From CAYPHY01 sp964410625 (lineage in GTDB: Bacteria; Chloroflexota; Anaerolineae; Promineifilales; Promineifilaceae): DNA of 64,000 nt. The notes beneath the pieces are model-generated. The model was not told where the DNA came from. It searched no databases and saw only the letters and a list, made by a program, of their open reading frames with translations. This document shows positions 33,847 through 42,469 of the stretch, in pieces (position 1 is the stretch's first letter; every line of letters starts with the position of its first letter). The stretch spans positions 1 to 64,000 of the forward strand of contig CAYPHY010000020.1 of the NCBI GenBank assembly GCA_964410625.1, written 5' to 3'. The translations under genes and the position numbers were made by a program.

Positions 33847-36382
33847 ATTCCGAACCCGCCGGTTGCAAAACCAGATGGTCAACGGCCGCCCCCTCCACCG
33901 CTTCTTGGGTAAACAGCATCGGCCGGTACTGCCCGTTGAGCCACAGCTCGATCTGGTCGTCGTAGTGGCGGTGATAGGGGTGGCCGCTTTGTCCGGTGGT
34001 GTTAACGCTGCGGCTGGCGTCGAAGTCGCTCAGGTCAACGATCATCCGCATGGAGACGTGTCCGGTGACGGCCGCCGGATTTTCCCAGCTCCAGCTATTG
34101 GCGTTGACGATGCTGCGGCCGCCATCAGTGGGAAATGGGCCACGATTGACCATCGCCTCAATCGGCCTTACCCCGCTCTGTCCCAACGGATCGCTGGTAA
34201 AGGTCGCCTGGTGAATGCTGCCCCATGTCCAATCGTTCATCTCGCCGCCCCGGTTTTCTTCAAACCAGGCAATCGCATCAGCCAGGGAGCGTAAGAGAAT
34301 GTCGCTGCGGGTCTCGATGGCGGCCGTCCTCGAATCGTCCCACCAGCTTGCTGCTTCTTGCCGTGCCAGGTTGTGGAAGAAGCTCGCCCGGTACGCCTTG
34401 CTGACGTTCTCCTCACCCACTTCATCCGCCAGCACATTCTTTACAAGCTGCATATAGAAGATTTCAAATAAGGCTGCCGGTACGCTGTCCCGCCGCGCTT
34501 GCAGGTTCCAGCCACGCAGCCGTTCAATGGCGGCTTGCACCTGCGGGTCGTCGCTCGACAGCCCGGCAAACAGGGGAGCATAGCTTTCGCCCAGCAGCGA
34601 ATAGCTGTCAAACTGGATACGGGCGAAGTCATCGGCCGAGATCGCCCCCGCCGCTATCGCCTCCTCAATTAAGGTCGTAATGCGTTGCGCCCGGTCACCG
34701 TCGCTGTAGTCAAAGCTCAACAGGTGGGGGTAATCCTTGCCCGTCACCGCATTGTTGGCCGAGGCAATATAGCCGTCTTCAGGATTAAAGAGGGCAGGCA
34801 ACTCCTCAAAGGGAATCCACCCCTCCCACTCATACTCGCCCGTCCAACCCGGCACAGGGATGCGGCCGTCGCCATTGTTGCGAATCGGGATCAGCCCTGG
34901 CAACTGGTAAGCGATGTTGCCCTCCACATCGGCATAGACCAGGTTTTGGGAGGCAATATCCCAATAGCGGGAGGACTCGCGAAACGCCTCATAGCTATCC
35001 GCCTGGTTCATCTCCGCAATGGCGCGGAAGATACGCACCGGCTCTTGGGCTGTCCAGCGCAAGGCCAACACATCACTTTGCCCGTCCACCACCTCATTGA
35101 TAATCGGCCCATGGTGGGTCAGACGCACCGGAACCACCACATCTTCGCCCCCGTTGACGCGAATGACTTCCTCAATGAGTTCCATCTCTCGCCACTCACC
35201 CATAAACTCATACTGGTTGGGATCATTGGGGTTGATCTTTTCGATATAGAGGTCTTGTACATCGAGGTTGGCGGTAGTCACGCCCCAGGCAAAGTGGGCA
35301 TTGTGGCCGATGACAATCCCCGGCGCACCGGCAAAGCCGAAGCCGACCACTTCCCAACCGGGCGCATGAAGTCCCATCTCGTACCAGATGGATGGCATCT
35401 GGATGCCTAGATGGGGATCGTTCGCCAGCAGCGGCATCCCCGTCGCCGTGTGTTCGCCGCTGACAACCCAGTTGTTGCTGCCCACATAATCGCCGCGACC
35501 CAACGCAAAACCATTGGCCGGGACTTCACCGATGATGTCGGTGTTCACTTTGTCCCATTGCACGGCCGCATCCCGCTGCCTCGTCTCCGTATTAGCGATC
35601 AACTCATCAAGCTCCGCGATCACCGGCCGGTTGTCATAGGGATAATCGGGAAGCAGCGTTTCCGTTTGCGCCACGCCAATTTCCTTTATCAAATCGGCGC
35701 GAGCCAGCTCTGACTCCCAATTGCCATCAAGATCATAGGACATGACAATGCCCCAGGTGAGCGTATTGATCGGCGTCCAGGGTTCGATCTCCCAGGGTTC
35801 GTTGACCAGGCTCAGCACCGTCTGGTTGAGCGATAATTGCCCATCATTTTGGAGGATATAGGCATTGACCCCCGCACTATAGGCTTCGAGGATGGTTAGT
35901 AGCTCCGGCGCTTCTTCCTCCAGATAGGCCAAATGCTCGGCCGCCATCCGGTTCCAGCCCAGCGTGCGGATAAACTTGTCCGTCTCGACTGTGGCTCCGC
36001 CCGCAATCTCCGAGATGCGTCCCGCGCCGACGTGCCGCCAAAACTCCATCTGCCAGAAGCGGTCCTGGGCATGGACGTACCCCTGGGCAAAGAAGAGATC
36101 ATCCTGATTTTGAGCGTAGATATGGGGGACGCCATATTCGTCGCGGTAGATATGGACCTCATCTTGCAGGCCGTGTAATTGCAGTTGCTGGCATAAGGCA
36201 GTGGTGTTTTCATCGGCCGCTGTCTCCTCGGCCGCGCAGCTATCAGGCGTGTCTATGACAACCGTGCCGCTGCGCTGGGGAAACGGCCGTCGCACCACTA
36301 CAACCAGAGCGACGGCCACCACCACAGCCAGCACAGCGAGTATGGCTAAAATTACAAGCATAATGCGTACAAAACGATTCAT
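33845..36382 (-). CDS. Penicillin acylase family N-terminal nucleophile hydrolase
   Basis: An 845-residue precursor of the penicillin G/acyl-homoserine lactone acylase family. The N-terminus has a membrane/signal segment (IMLVILAILAVLAVVVAVALVVVV), so it is exported or anchored. The alpha part includes DEYGVPHIYAQNQDDLFFAQGYVHAQDRFWQME. The autoprocessing site is before Ser302 in YVGSNNWVVSG, which becomes the N-terminal nucleophile of the beta chain. PLLANDPHLGIQMPS follows as in active family members. The last residues are in the repeat at 33845. Substrates range from penicillins to quorum signals and lipoamides; it cannot be assigned here. Confidence 0.93.
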   Translation of the reverse strand: MNRFVRIMLVILAILAVLAVVVAVALVVVVRRPFPQRSGTVVIDTPDSCAAEETAADENTTALCQQLQLHGLQDEVHIYRDEYGVPHIYAQNQDDLFFAQGYVHAQDRFWQMEFWRHVGAGRISEIAGGATVETDKFIRTLGWNRMAAEHLAYLEEEAPELLTILEAYSAGVNAYILQNDGQLSLNQTVLSLVNEPWEIEPWTPINTLTWGIVMSYDLDGNWESELARADLIKEIGVAQTETLLPDYPYDNRPVIAELDELIANTETRQRDAAVQWDKVNTDIIGEVPANGFALGRGDYVGSNNWVVSGEHTATGMPLLANDPHLGIQMPSIWYEMGLHAPGWEVVGFGFAGAPGIVIGHNAHFAWGVTTANLDVQDLYIEKINPNDPNQYEFMGEWREMELIEEVIRVNGGEDVVVPVRLTHHGPIINEVVDGQSDVLALRWTAQEPVRIFRAIAEMNQADSYEAFRESSRYWDIASQNLVYADVEGNIAYQLPGLIPIRNNGDGRIPVPGWTGEYEWEGWIPFEELPALFNPEDGYIASANNAVTGKDYPHLLSFDYSDGDRAQRITTLIEEAIAAGAISADDFARIQFDSYSLLGESYAPLFAGLSSDDPQVQAAIERLRGWNLQARRDSVPAALFEIFYMQLVKNVLADEVGEENVSKAYRASFFHNLARQEAASWWDDSRTAAIETRSDILLRSLADAIAWFEENRGGEMNDWTWGSIHQATFTSDPLGQSGVRPIEAMVNRGPFPTDGGRSIVNANSWSWENPAAVTGHVSMRMIVDLSDFDASRSVNTTGQSGHPYHRHYDDQIELWLNGQYRPMLFTQEAVEGAAVDHLVLQPAGSE

Positions 36383-36410
36383 AAACGATCTTCCCTAACA
36401 TAGAGAACCG

Positions 36411-36424
36411 GAAACCCGGTTTCT
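36411..36424. repeat. GAAACCCGGTTTCT copy
   Basis: A partial copy of the dispersed AGAAACCCGGTTTCT element lies in the gap between the acylase and prepilin peptidase genes. Confidence 0.7.
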
Positions 36425-36487
36425 GAGGCTACCCACAAGCGAATCATATCCGAAGGATGCAGAAGATGAAAATTGTTCCGCTGGTGA

Positions 36488-36509
36488 GCCAAGCGATTAC
36501 CGTTATAAT
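36488..36509 (+). promoter_or_regulatory. Candidate promoter of the prepilin peptidase gene
   Basis: A consensus TATAAT at 36504-36509 lies 27 bp before the start codon. The best -35 match, about 16 bp upstream, is weak (TGGTGA). Confidence 0.4.
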
Positions 36510-36536
36510 GACCAACACAACTCGGAAGTAAGTTCT

Positions 36537-37016
36537 ATGTCCTGTGCTATCCCGCCGCTGTTAACGGCCGTCTATTGCGCCATACTCGCACTCGTTGGTT
36601 GTGTTGACCTCATTCAACACCGTATACCAAATGTGCTCGTTTTCCCTGGCATTGCGTTGGCTTTGCTGGCAAGCTGGTGGTTGCCGCAGCCAGGGTGCAC
36701 TTTTCTCTCGGCCATCGGGGGCGCGGCCGTCGGTTTTGTCTCCTTCTTCGCCTTACATTGGTTCGGCAAGCAGCGCTATGGGCCGGGCGCGTTGGGCATG
36801 GGGGATGTGAAGCTGGCGATGTTGTTGGGGGCGATGGTTGGGTTACGCTGGGTGGCGGCCGTCTTGCTGCTCGGTATCCTGCTGGCGGGGTTGGCGGCTG
36901 GACTGTTGCTGCTGGTCGGCCGCAGCCAACGACACCAACACCTACCCTACGGCTTTTATCTCTCTCTTGCAGGGATTTTGATCCTTGTATTCGTTCCACT
37001 TTATGGAGTGAACTAG
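36537..37016 (+). CDS. Prepilin peptidase (type IV leader peptidase, A24), short form
   Basis: A 159-residue polytopic membrane protein. The two catalytic aspartates are in VDLIQHRIPN and GALGMGDVKLA. Six hydrophobic segments can be drawn. The N-terminal methyltransferase region of PilD is missing, which is normal for the short A24 form. It cleaves leaders of type IV pilin-like proteins at the inner face of the membrane. No pilin genes are nearby. The GNAT gene follows 66 bp later. Confidence 0.9.
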   Translation: MSCAIPPLLTAVYCAILALVGCVDLIQHRIPNVLVFPGIALALLASWWLPQPGCTFLSAIGGAAVGFVSFFALHWFGKQRYGPGALGMGDVKLAMLLGAMVGLRWVAAVLLLGILLAGLAAGLLLLVGRSQRHQHLPYGFYLSLAGILILVFVPLYGVN

Positions 37017-37082
37017 GGTATAATAGAGCAGCGAAATGAGGTAAGACAAGATGACCATCGAAGTAACGCTAGAGCAAATATT

Positions 37083-37958
37083 ATGAGCGAAATTATGATC
37101 CGGCCGCTAACCAGCATGGCCGATATGAAAGCAGTGGAACATATCCAGCGCACAAGCTGGAATATGGAGGAGTTATCCATTATCCCCGCTCACACGCTCC
37201 ATGCTTTACAGCACAACGGCGCGGCACTGTTGGGAGCAATTGACGGCGATCTCGTTGTCGGCTTCGCGCTAGGGGTCATCGCCACGGTTGAGGATTTGTA
37301 TAATCGCATTGACCAGGTGGCGGCCGCGCGGCTGAAAATGTTCTCCGTCATCGCCGGGGTCTTGCCGGAATATCAAAAACGGGGCGTCGGCTACCAACTA
37401 AAAATGGCGCAGCGCGATTTCGCCAACCGCATCGGTATCCGCTTGATTACCTGGACATTTGATCCGCTGGAGAGTTTGAACGGCCGTTTCAACATCGGCA
37501 AGCTGGGAGCAGTCTGCCACCACTACCGGCGCAACTTTCACGGCGACATGGGCGGCATCAACGCCGGGCTGCCAACGGACCGCTTTGAAGTAGAGTGGTG
37601 GATCACCAGCAACCGGGTACAGACGCGCACCAATCGCGTGTGGCGGCCGATTGAGCTGGACGCGCTCATCGGCGGCGGGGCGTTGTTGCTCAACGAGACC
37701 ACTTTTAACGAAGATGATCTGCCAGTCCCGCCTGAGCGGCCGATTGAGCAAAACAGCAATCTGATGCTCATCGAAATTCCCGCCAACTTCCAGGCTATTA
37801 AGCGTGCTGACTTCGAGCTGGCGAAGCGCTGGCGTGAACACACCCGCCTTCTCTTTGAAAGAGTATTCGCCGATGGCTATCTGGTTACGGATTTTGCCTT
37901 CCAAACGGATGGTGATCGCCAGCGCAGCTTCTATCTGCTGACCCACCAGGACTCATAA
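37083..37958 (+). CDS. GNAT family acyltransferase (COG3375-like)
   Basis: A 291-residue GNAT protein. The acyl-CoA site is in MFSVIAGVLPEYQKRGVGYQLKMAQRDFA. The following WTFDPLESLNGRFNIGKLGAVCHHYRRNFHGDM is characteristic of the COG3375 group. It ends 3 bp before the menC-like gene. In other bacteria this pair has been linked to N-succinylation of amino acids followed by N-succinylamino acid racemase. That makes this a candidate N-succinyltransferase, but menaquinone synthesis context cannot be excluded. Confidence 0.85.
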   Translation: MSEIMIRPLTSMADMKAVEHIQRTSWNMEELSIIPAHTLHALQHNGAALLGAIDGDLVVGFALGVIATVEDLYNRIDQVAAARLKMFSVIAGVLPEYQKRGVGYQLKMAQRDFANRIGIRLITWTFDPLESLNGRFNIGKLGAVCHHYRRNFHGDMGGINAGLPTDRFEVEWWITSNRVQTRTNRVWRPIELDALIGGGALLLNETTFNEDDLPVPPERPIEQNSNLMLIEIPANFQAIKRADFELAKRWREHTRLLFERVFADGYLVTDFAFQTDGDRQRSFYLLTHQDS

Positions 37959-37961
37959 CGT

Positions 37962-39083
37962 ATGAAAATTGAGCGTATTGATCTCTACCATATCAGCCAA
38001 CGGCTGGTCAGTCCCTTTGTGACTAGCTTTGGCCCCCAACTACAACGCGACTGCCTGCTAGTGACGATCCATAGCGAAGGGCTGACCGGCTGGGGTGAGT
38101 GTGTCGCCACCAATGATCCCGGCTATTGCTACGAAACGGTGCAGACAGCCTGGCATATCATCAGCGACTTTCTGGCCCCCGCCCTTTTGGGCAAGGAGGT
38201 TCAGTCGCCGGAGGCACTCAGCCCCCTGCTTTCCTTTGTGCGCGGCCATCCACTGGCAAAGGCGTCTATTGATCAGGCGTTGTGGGACCTGGCTGCCCAA
38301 CGTGACGGTCTTTCGCTGGCCGAAAAACTGGCCCAGCCTTATGCCGAAGGGCCACGGCCGCGCGTCAAAGTCGGCGTCAGCATCGGCATCCAATCTTCGG
38401 TCGAAAAGACGATTGAGGTGATCGGTGATTATTTTGACCAGGGCTACCGGCGGATCAAGCTGAAGATCAAGCCTGGCTATGAGTTGGGATTGGCACGGGC
38501 AGCGCGAGCGGCTTTTCCCGATCTGCCGATCATGCTCGATGCCAACTCCTCCTACCGGCTAGAGGATGTTGCTACCTTTCAAGCCATGGATGACTTGAAT
38601 TTGTTGATGCTGGAACAGCCGTTGGGATATGAAGACATCTATGACCACAGCCGGTTACGGCCGCAAATCCAAACCCCACTGTGCCTCGACGAGAGCATCC
38701 ACTCCGCCGACCATGCCCGTTACGCGCTGGCAATCGGTGCGTGTGACATCATCAACATTAAACCTTCGCGAGTGGGGGGCTGGACAGAGGCGCGGCGCAT
38801 TCACGACCTCTGCCGCGCGGCCGATATGCCCCTCTGGGTCGGCGGGATGTTGGAAACGGGGATCGGCCGTGCTGCCCAGCTTGCGCTGGCTTCCCTCCCC
38901 GGCTTCACCCTCCCCGGCGACATCTCTGCCACCGACCGCTACTACGCTCAGGATGTAACCGCGCCCTTCACGCTCAACACCGAAGACAGCACGATCACCG
39001 TTCCCACTGGCCCAGGCTTAGGGATCGACGTGGACTTTGATTACTTGAACCACATCACCCTGCGCCAAACCACCTTTTCCTAA
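37962..39083 (+). CDS. menC: o-Succinylbenzoate synthase / N-acylamino acid racemase
   Basis: A 373-residue enolase superfamily enzyme. The KxK motif is in RIKLKIKPGYE, with metal ligands in IMLDANSSY, LEQPLGYEDI and LCLDESIHS, and the second catalytic Lys in NIKPSRVGG. GGMLETGIGRAAQLALASLPGF is typical of the OSBS/NSAR group. These enzymes often do both dehydration of the menaquinone intermediate and racemisation of N-succinylamino acids. The adjoining GNAT favours the racemase role here. The gene stop overlaps the start of an AATAGGACTTACGCA repeat end. Confidence 0.9.
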   Translation: MKIERIDLYHISQRLVSPFVTSFGPQLQRDCLLVTIHSEGLTGWGECVATNDPGYCYETVQTAWHIISDFLAPALLGKEVQSPEALSPLLSFVRGHPLAKASIDQALWDLAAQRDGLSLAEKLAQPYAEGPRPRVKVGVSIGIQSSVEKTIEVIGDYFDQGYRRIKLKIKPGYELGLARAARAAFPDLPIMLDANSSYRLEDVATFQAMDDLNLLMLEQPLGYEDIYDHSRLRPQIQTPLCLDESIHSADHARYALAIGACDIINIKPSRVGGWTEARRIHDLCRAADMPLWVGGMLETGIGRAAQLALASLPGFTLPGDISATDRYYAQDVTAPFTLNTEDSTITVPTGPGLGIDVDFDYLNHITLRQTTFS

Positions 39084-39096
39084 TAGGACTTACGCA
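39082..39096. repeat. AATAGGACTTACGCA single end
   Basis: The sequence is identical to the right-end arm of the MITE-like element at 13338-13453. No matching partner was found in this gap, so it may be a decayed copy. It includes part of the menC stop codon. Confidence 0.55.
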
Positions 39097-39188
39097 TTTG
39101 TATCGAATTGGTGCGAATTGCCCGAATTTCGGGTGCGAAAAATAGCTCTTAATTCACGTACACTATCTTTGCAAGTTTTTGTAATAGT

Positions 39189-39295
39189 AAAAAATGGGAC
39201 GCAGATAATCGCTGATCATTCGCAGATTAAGGCTGATCTTTTCTAAAAATCAGCGTGAGTCTGCGTTATATCAGCGAAAATCAGCGTCCGCTCTG
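39189..39295. repeat. CGCTGAT/ATCAGCG hairpin
   Basis: GACGCAGATAATCGCTGATC and ATTCGCAGATTAAGGCTGATC pair with AATCAGCGTGAGTCTGCG and ATCAGCGAAAATCAGCGTCC. The gap before proC holds no gene. Confidence 0.7.
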
Positions 39296-39356
39296 AAAGT
39301 TCAAACATAGTGCGCGTAAATTCGCGCTAATTCTTTGCAAAAATCCCTGAGGCTAT

Positions 39357-40193
39357 ATGTTCAACAATCAAAAAATCGCCTTTATCGGCAGCGGCATCAT
39401 GGGCGAGGCGATGATTCGCGGTCTGCTGACGCAAGATATCGTCGCGCCGGAGCAAATCATCGCCGCTGACCCCTGGAAACAACGACTCAAAGAGCTAAAA
39501 GAAAAGTACGGGATTGATACGACCAACGACAACACCGAAGCGGCCGAAGCGGGGCAAGTGGTTGTCCTTTCGATCAAACCGCAAGACCTACCGGTCGTGT
39601 TGCCCGGCATTCGCGGCCATCTACGCCGCCAGGACTTGTTGCTCTCGATCATTGCCGGTGCGCCGATCAGAAAGTTGGCTGATGGGGCGGCACATGCGGC
39701 CGTCGTCCGTGCCATGCCCAACACCCCTGCTCAAATCGGCCAGGGGATCACTGTTTGGACGGCAACGGCCGAAGTCCGCGAAGAACAACGGCAGCAGGCG
39801 TGTGCCATCCTCGGCTCATTTGGCGAGGAGATTTTTGTCGAGAACGAAAATTACCTCGACATGGCGACGGCACTGAGCGGCACAGGCCCCGCTTATATCT
39901 TCATGTTTATGGAGGCTTTAATTGATGCTGGCGTCCATCTGGGCTTTTCGCGACGTGTCGCCGAGCGGCTGGTCTTCCAGACGATACGTGGCTCGGTGGA
40001 GTATGCGGCGCAATCGGGCAAGCATGTGGCCGAACTACGCAATCAGGTGACATCGCCAGGGGGGACGACGGCCGCAGCCCTCTACCACCTCGAAAAAGGG
40101 GGGCTGAGGACCGTCATTTCACGCGGTGTTTGGGCTGCTTATGAACGTTCCAGGGCATTAGGACAGGGAGAAGATTCTAAGGGGCCAGGCTAA
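39357..40193 (+). CDS. proC: Pyrroline-5-carboxylate reductase
   Basis: A 278-residue enzyme of the last step of proline synthesis, reducing pyrroline-5-carboxylate with NAD(P)H in the cytoplasm. The Rossmann motif IGSGIMGEAM is near the N-terminus. VVLSIKPQDL, VVRAMPNTPAQIGQG, ALSGTGPAYIF and the family signature near the C-terminus (RNQVTSPGGTTAAALYHLEKGG) are all present. GAGG lies 5 nt upstream of the ATG. Confidence 0.97.
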   Translation: MFNNQKIAFIGSGIMGEAMIRGLLTQDIVAPEQIIAADPWKQRLKELKEKYGIDTTNDNTEAAEAGQVVVLSIKPQDLPVVLPGIRGHLRRQDLLLSIIAGAPIRKLADGAAHAAVVRAMPNTPAQIGQGITVWTATAEVREEQRQQACAILGSFGEEIFVENENYLDMATALSGTGPAYIFMFMEALIDAGVHLGFSRRVAERLVFQTIRGSVEYAAQSGKHVAELRNQVTSPGGTTAAALYHLEKGGLRTVISRGVWAAYERSRALGQGEDSKGPG

Positions 40194-40220
40194 GAACTAA
40201 AGCAATACTCACCCAATTAC

Positions 40221-40249
40221 TTGAAGCGGCCGTTAATCCCGTATACAAT
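40221..40249 (+). promoter_or_regulatory. Sigma70-like promoter of the L,D-transpeptidase gene
   Basis: TTGAAG (40221-40226) and TACAAT (40244-40249) are separated by 17 bp, about 90 bp before the coding start. Confidence 0.7.
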
Positions 40250-40290
40250 GGACGCATTATTACTTACCCAAACATCTAAGGCACTTTGTG

Positions 40291-40320
40291 GGCACTTCGT
40301 GAAGTGTCGTTATTATTTTT
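40291..40320 (+). terminator. Leader hairpin with U-rich tail (possible attenuator)
   Basis: GGCACTT-CGTG-AAGTGTC followed by GTTATTATTTTT lies between the promoter and the transpeptidase start. It could limit read-through into the gene. Confidence 0.4.
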
Positions 40321-40338
40321 AGGGACTTGTTGCTAACA

Positions 40339-41424
40339 ATGAATCATCGAGTACGTATTGGCTTAGGACTGCTTGTTGCGCTACTCATTTCCGTTGCCTG
40401 GACAAATGTCGCCGCGGCCGCTGCTTCGTGCTATATGCATTCTGACGCGGTGGGTTATGTTTGTGACTCCCAACCCGCACCAACCATCTTCGTCCAACCA
40501 GAATCCCCGCCCGATAGTATTTTGCCCAGGCTGCAATACGGCCGCATTGCCGACAATGCCAACGTCTATGCCGATGCCAGCATGTCCAGCCCAATTGTCC
40601 GCAATGTGGGTGACGGCTATCTCTTTGCCAGCTATCGGCTGTTTAAAGAGAGTGAGGGACGGCTGTGGTACTGGATCAACGATGGCGAGTGGGTGCGAGA
40701 GGAAGATTTTACGCCAACAACCACATCAACCTTCAGTGGCTTCGAGATCCACGCCCAACCGCGACGGCCGTTTGGCTGGATGGTGACGGACTATTGGTAT
40801 AGCGATGCCCCCGGAGCCGAACCTGCACCGGATGCGATTAAAATCGCCCGGCACACGCCGGTACAAATATATGATGCGGTGGTGGATGATGAAGGGTGGA
40901 TTTGGTACGACATCGGCCAGGGGCGTTGGATGCGCCAGACCTACCTGAGCCTGATTGAAGTGAAGCCCCGCCCGGCCGAGATAGGCGAGAATGAATATTG
41001 GGTCGAAGTAGACCTCTATGAGCAGAATTTCGCCGCCTATGAAGGCGACCGGATGGTCTATGCGGGGCTGGTTTCCAGTGGCCTGAACCGCTGGCCGACC
41101 AATGAAGGGCTGTTCCAGGTGTGGGACCGCTGGATGTTGACCAAGATGTCGGGGGCCGAAGGGAAAATTGACTACTATTTTGTCGAAGATGTCCCGCACA
41201 CCATGTACTTCGATTATGACATCGCGCTCCATGGCGCCTACTGGCATGATCGCTATGGCTACAAGCACAGTCATGGCTGTGTCAACATGGCTCCGCGTGA
41301 TGCCGAATGGGTCTGGAACTGGTCAGAGAAAGCACCTAACGATCTGTGGGTTTGGGTCCACACCTCTGACCCGCACAACTACTTTGAACGGTATGACACT
41401 GAATCTACCTTCGCCGGGCCATAA
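40339..41424 (+). CDS. L,D-transpeptidase (YkuD) with SH3-like repeats
   Basis: About 361 residues, exported. A signal peptide is visible (VRIGLGLLVALLISVAWTNVAAAAA). Two SH3-like segments follow at roughly 60-130 and 140-215. The YkuD domain comes last with the catalytic HSHGCVNM motif. It cross-links peptidoglycan through 3-3 bonds or anchors proteins. A TTG at 40327 is an alternative start. Promoter, leader hairpin and a terminator at 41491 make this a single-gene unit. A cell-wall role fits alongside the PBP-like gene at 46191 and other wall-related hydrolases. Confidence 0.93.
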   Translation: MNHRVRIGLGLLVALLISVAWTNVAAAAASCYMHSDAVGYVCDSQPAPTIFVQPESPPDSILPRLQYGRIADNANVYADASMSSPIVRNVGDGYLFASYRLFKESEGRLWYWINDGEWVREEDFTPTTTSTFSGFEIHAQPRRPFGWMVTDYWYSDAPGAEPAPDAIKIARHTPVQIYDAVVDDEGWIWYDIGQGRWMRQTYLSLIEVKPRPAEIGENEYWVEVDLYEQNFAAYEGDRMVYAGLVSSGLNRWPTNEGLFQVWDRWMLTKMSGAEGKIDYYFVEDVPHTMYFDYDIALHGAYWHDRYGYKHSHGCVNMAPRDAEWVWNWSEKAPNDLWVWVHTSDPHNYFERYDTESTFAGP

Positions 41425-41433
41425 AGAAGAGAC

Positions 41434-41460
41434 TGCGAGAGTGGGAGATTAAGAGATTGG
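41434..41460. repeat. GAGACTGCGAGAGTGGGAGA half-array
   Basis: Units of the GAGACTGG family occur here without their inverse partner, just after the transpeptidase stop. Confidence 0.6.
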
Positions 41461-41490
41461 CTGGGTAGCGCAGTTTGACGTTATGAATAA

Positions 41491-41523
41491 CCTCCTGTGA
41501 AGCGAGTTCACGGGAGGTTTTTT
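41491..41523 (+). terminator. Rho-independent terminator
   Basis: CCTCCTGTGAA (41491-41501), loop GCGAG and TTCACGGGAGG (41507-41517), then TTTTTT. It ends the L,D-transpeptidase transcript. Confidence 0.92.
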
Positions 41524-41579
41524 CTTCACTGCTTACTGCCAACTAACTACTGACAACTTCTTGAAGTCAAGGAGGAAGC

Positions 41580-42365
41580 GTGAATACAGGAACTCAATTT
41601 GATCTGACTGGCAAAGTGGCTGTCATCACCGGAGGGTCACGGGGAATTGGGCTGGCGATTGCGGAGGCGTATGCGGCTGCCGGCGCACAGATCGTCATCG
41701 CCAGCCGCAAACAAGACGCCTGCAACGCGGCCGTTGCCCAAATCGAAGCCAATGGCGGACAAGCATTGGCCATCGCCGCCCATACGGGAGACCAGCAGGC
41801 GATTGATAACCTGGTTGCCCGAACGGTGGAGCGTTTCGGTGGGATTGACATCCTCGTCAATAACGCCGCGACGAATCCCCACTTTGGCCCCTTCCTGACC
41901 GCCGAGGAGAGCCATTGGGAGAAAATCCTCGATGTCAATGTCAAGGGCTACTTCCGCATGGTGAAGGCGTGCGTCCCCTCGATGCGTGAACGAGGCGGGG
42001 GGAAGATCATCAACATGGCCTCCGTCGCCGGTTTTGAACCACAAGCGATGATGGGGGTGTACTGTGTCAGCAAGGCGGCGGTGTTGATGATGACCAAGGT
42101 GCTGGCGTCCGAATTGGCGGCCGACAACATCCAGGTCAACGCCATCGCCCCTGGCTTTGTGAAAACCAAGTTCAGTAGCGCTTTATGGGTGAATGACCAG
42201 ATTCACGAGATGATTGTGAAGACAATTCCCCAAAAACGCATGGCCGAAGCAGAGGAGATCAGCGGCATTGCGCTCTATCTGGCCTCGGCCGCTTCCAGCT
42301 TCACCACCGGCGCCGAATTTGTGATCGACGGCGGCCAGTTAGTGAGCGGCATTGCGATAAGTTAA
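41580..42365 (+). CDS. Short-chain dehydrogenase/reductase
   Basis: A 261-residue classical SDR. The NAD(P) motif is TGGSRGIG (about 19-26), NNAA follows (about 95-98), the catalytic pair is YCVSK, and the PGFVKTKF turn is standard. The C-terminal FVIDGGQLVSG is typical of the FabG/glucose dehydrogenase-like branch. The start is GTG with GGAGG 5 nt upstream. The substrate cannot be read from sequence. A short terminator follows at once. Confidence 0.93.
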   Translation: MNTGTQFDLTGKVAVITGGSRGIGLAIAEAYAAAGAQIVIASRKQDACNAAVAQIEANGGQALAIAAHTGDQQAIDNLVARTVERFGGIDILVNNAATNPHFGPFLTAEESHWEKILDVNVKGYFRMVKACVPSMRERGGGKIINMASVAGFEPQAMMGVYCVSKAAVLMMTKVLASELAADNIQVNAIAPGFVKTKFSSALWVNDQIHEMIVKTIPQKRMAEAEEISGIALYLASAASSFTTGAEFVIDGGQLVSGIAIS

Positions 42366-42367
42366 TC

Positions 42368-42395
42368 GGCGATAGTCTATCGCCATCAATTTTTT
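42368..42395 (+). terminator. Rho-independent terminator after the SDR
   Basis: GGCGATA-GTC-TATCGCC (42368-42384) followed by ATCAATTTTTT. Confidence 0.75.
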
Positions 42396-42469
42396 GACAC
42401 GAATTTCACGAATCGCACGAATTGATTTTATTTCGTGTCATTCGTGTCATTCGTGTCGAAATAAAAAAT
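42391..42469. repeat. ACACGAAT hairpin between convergent genes
   Basis: GACACGAATTTCACGAATCGC on the left and TTTCGTGTCATTCGTGTCATTCGTGTCG on the right (in part) form one degenerate hairpin of the family seen at 10296. Confidence 0.8.

Noticed and set aside
32385..36382. Beta-lactam resistance locus (beta-lactamase fold plus penicillin acylase)
   Set aside because: Both families are broad and mostly act on other substrates; the beta-lactamase-fold protein lacks a signal peptide.
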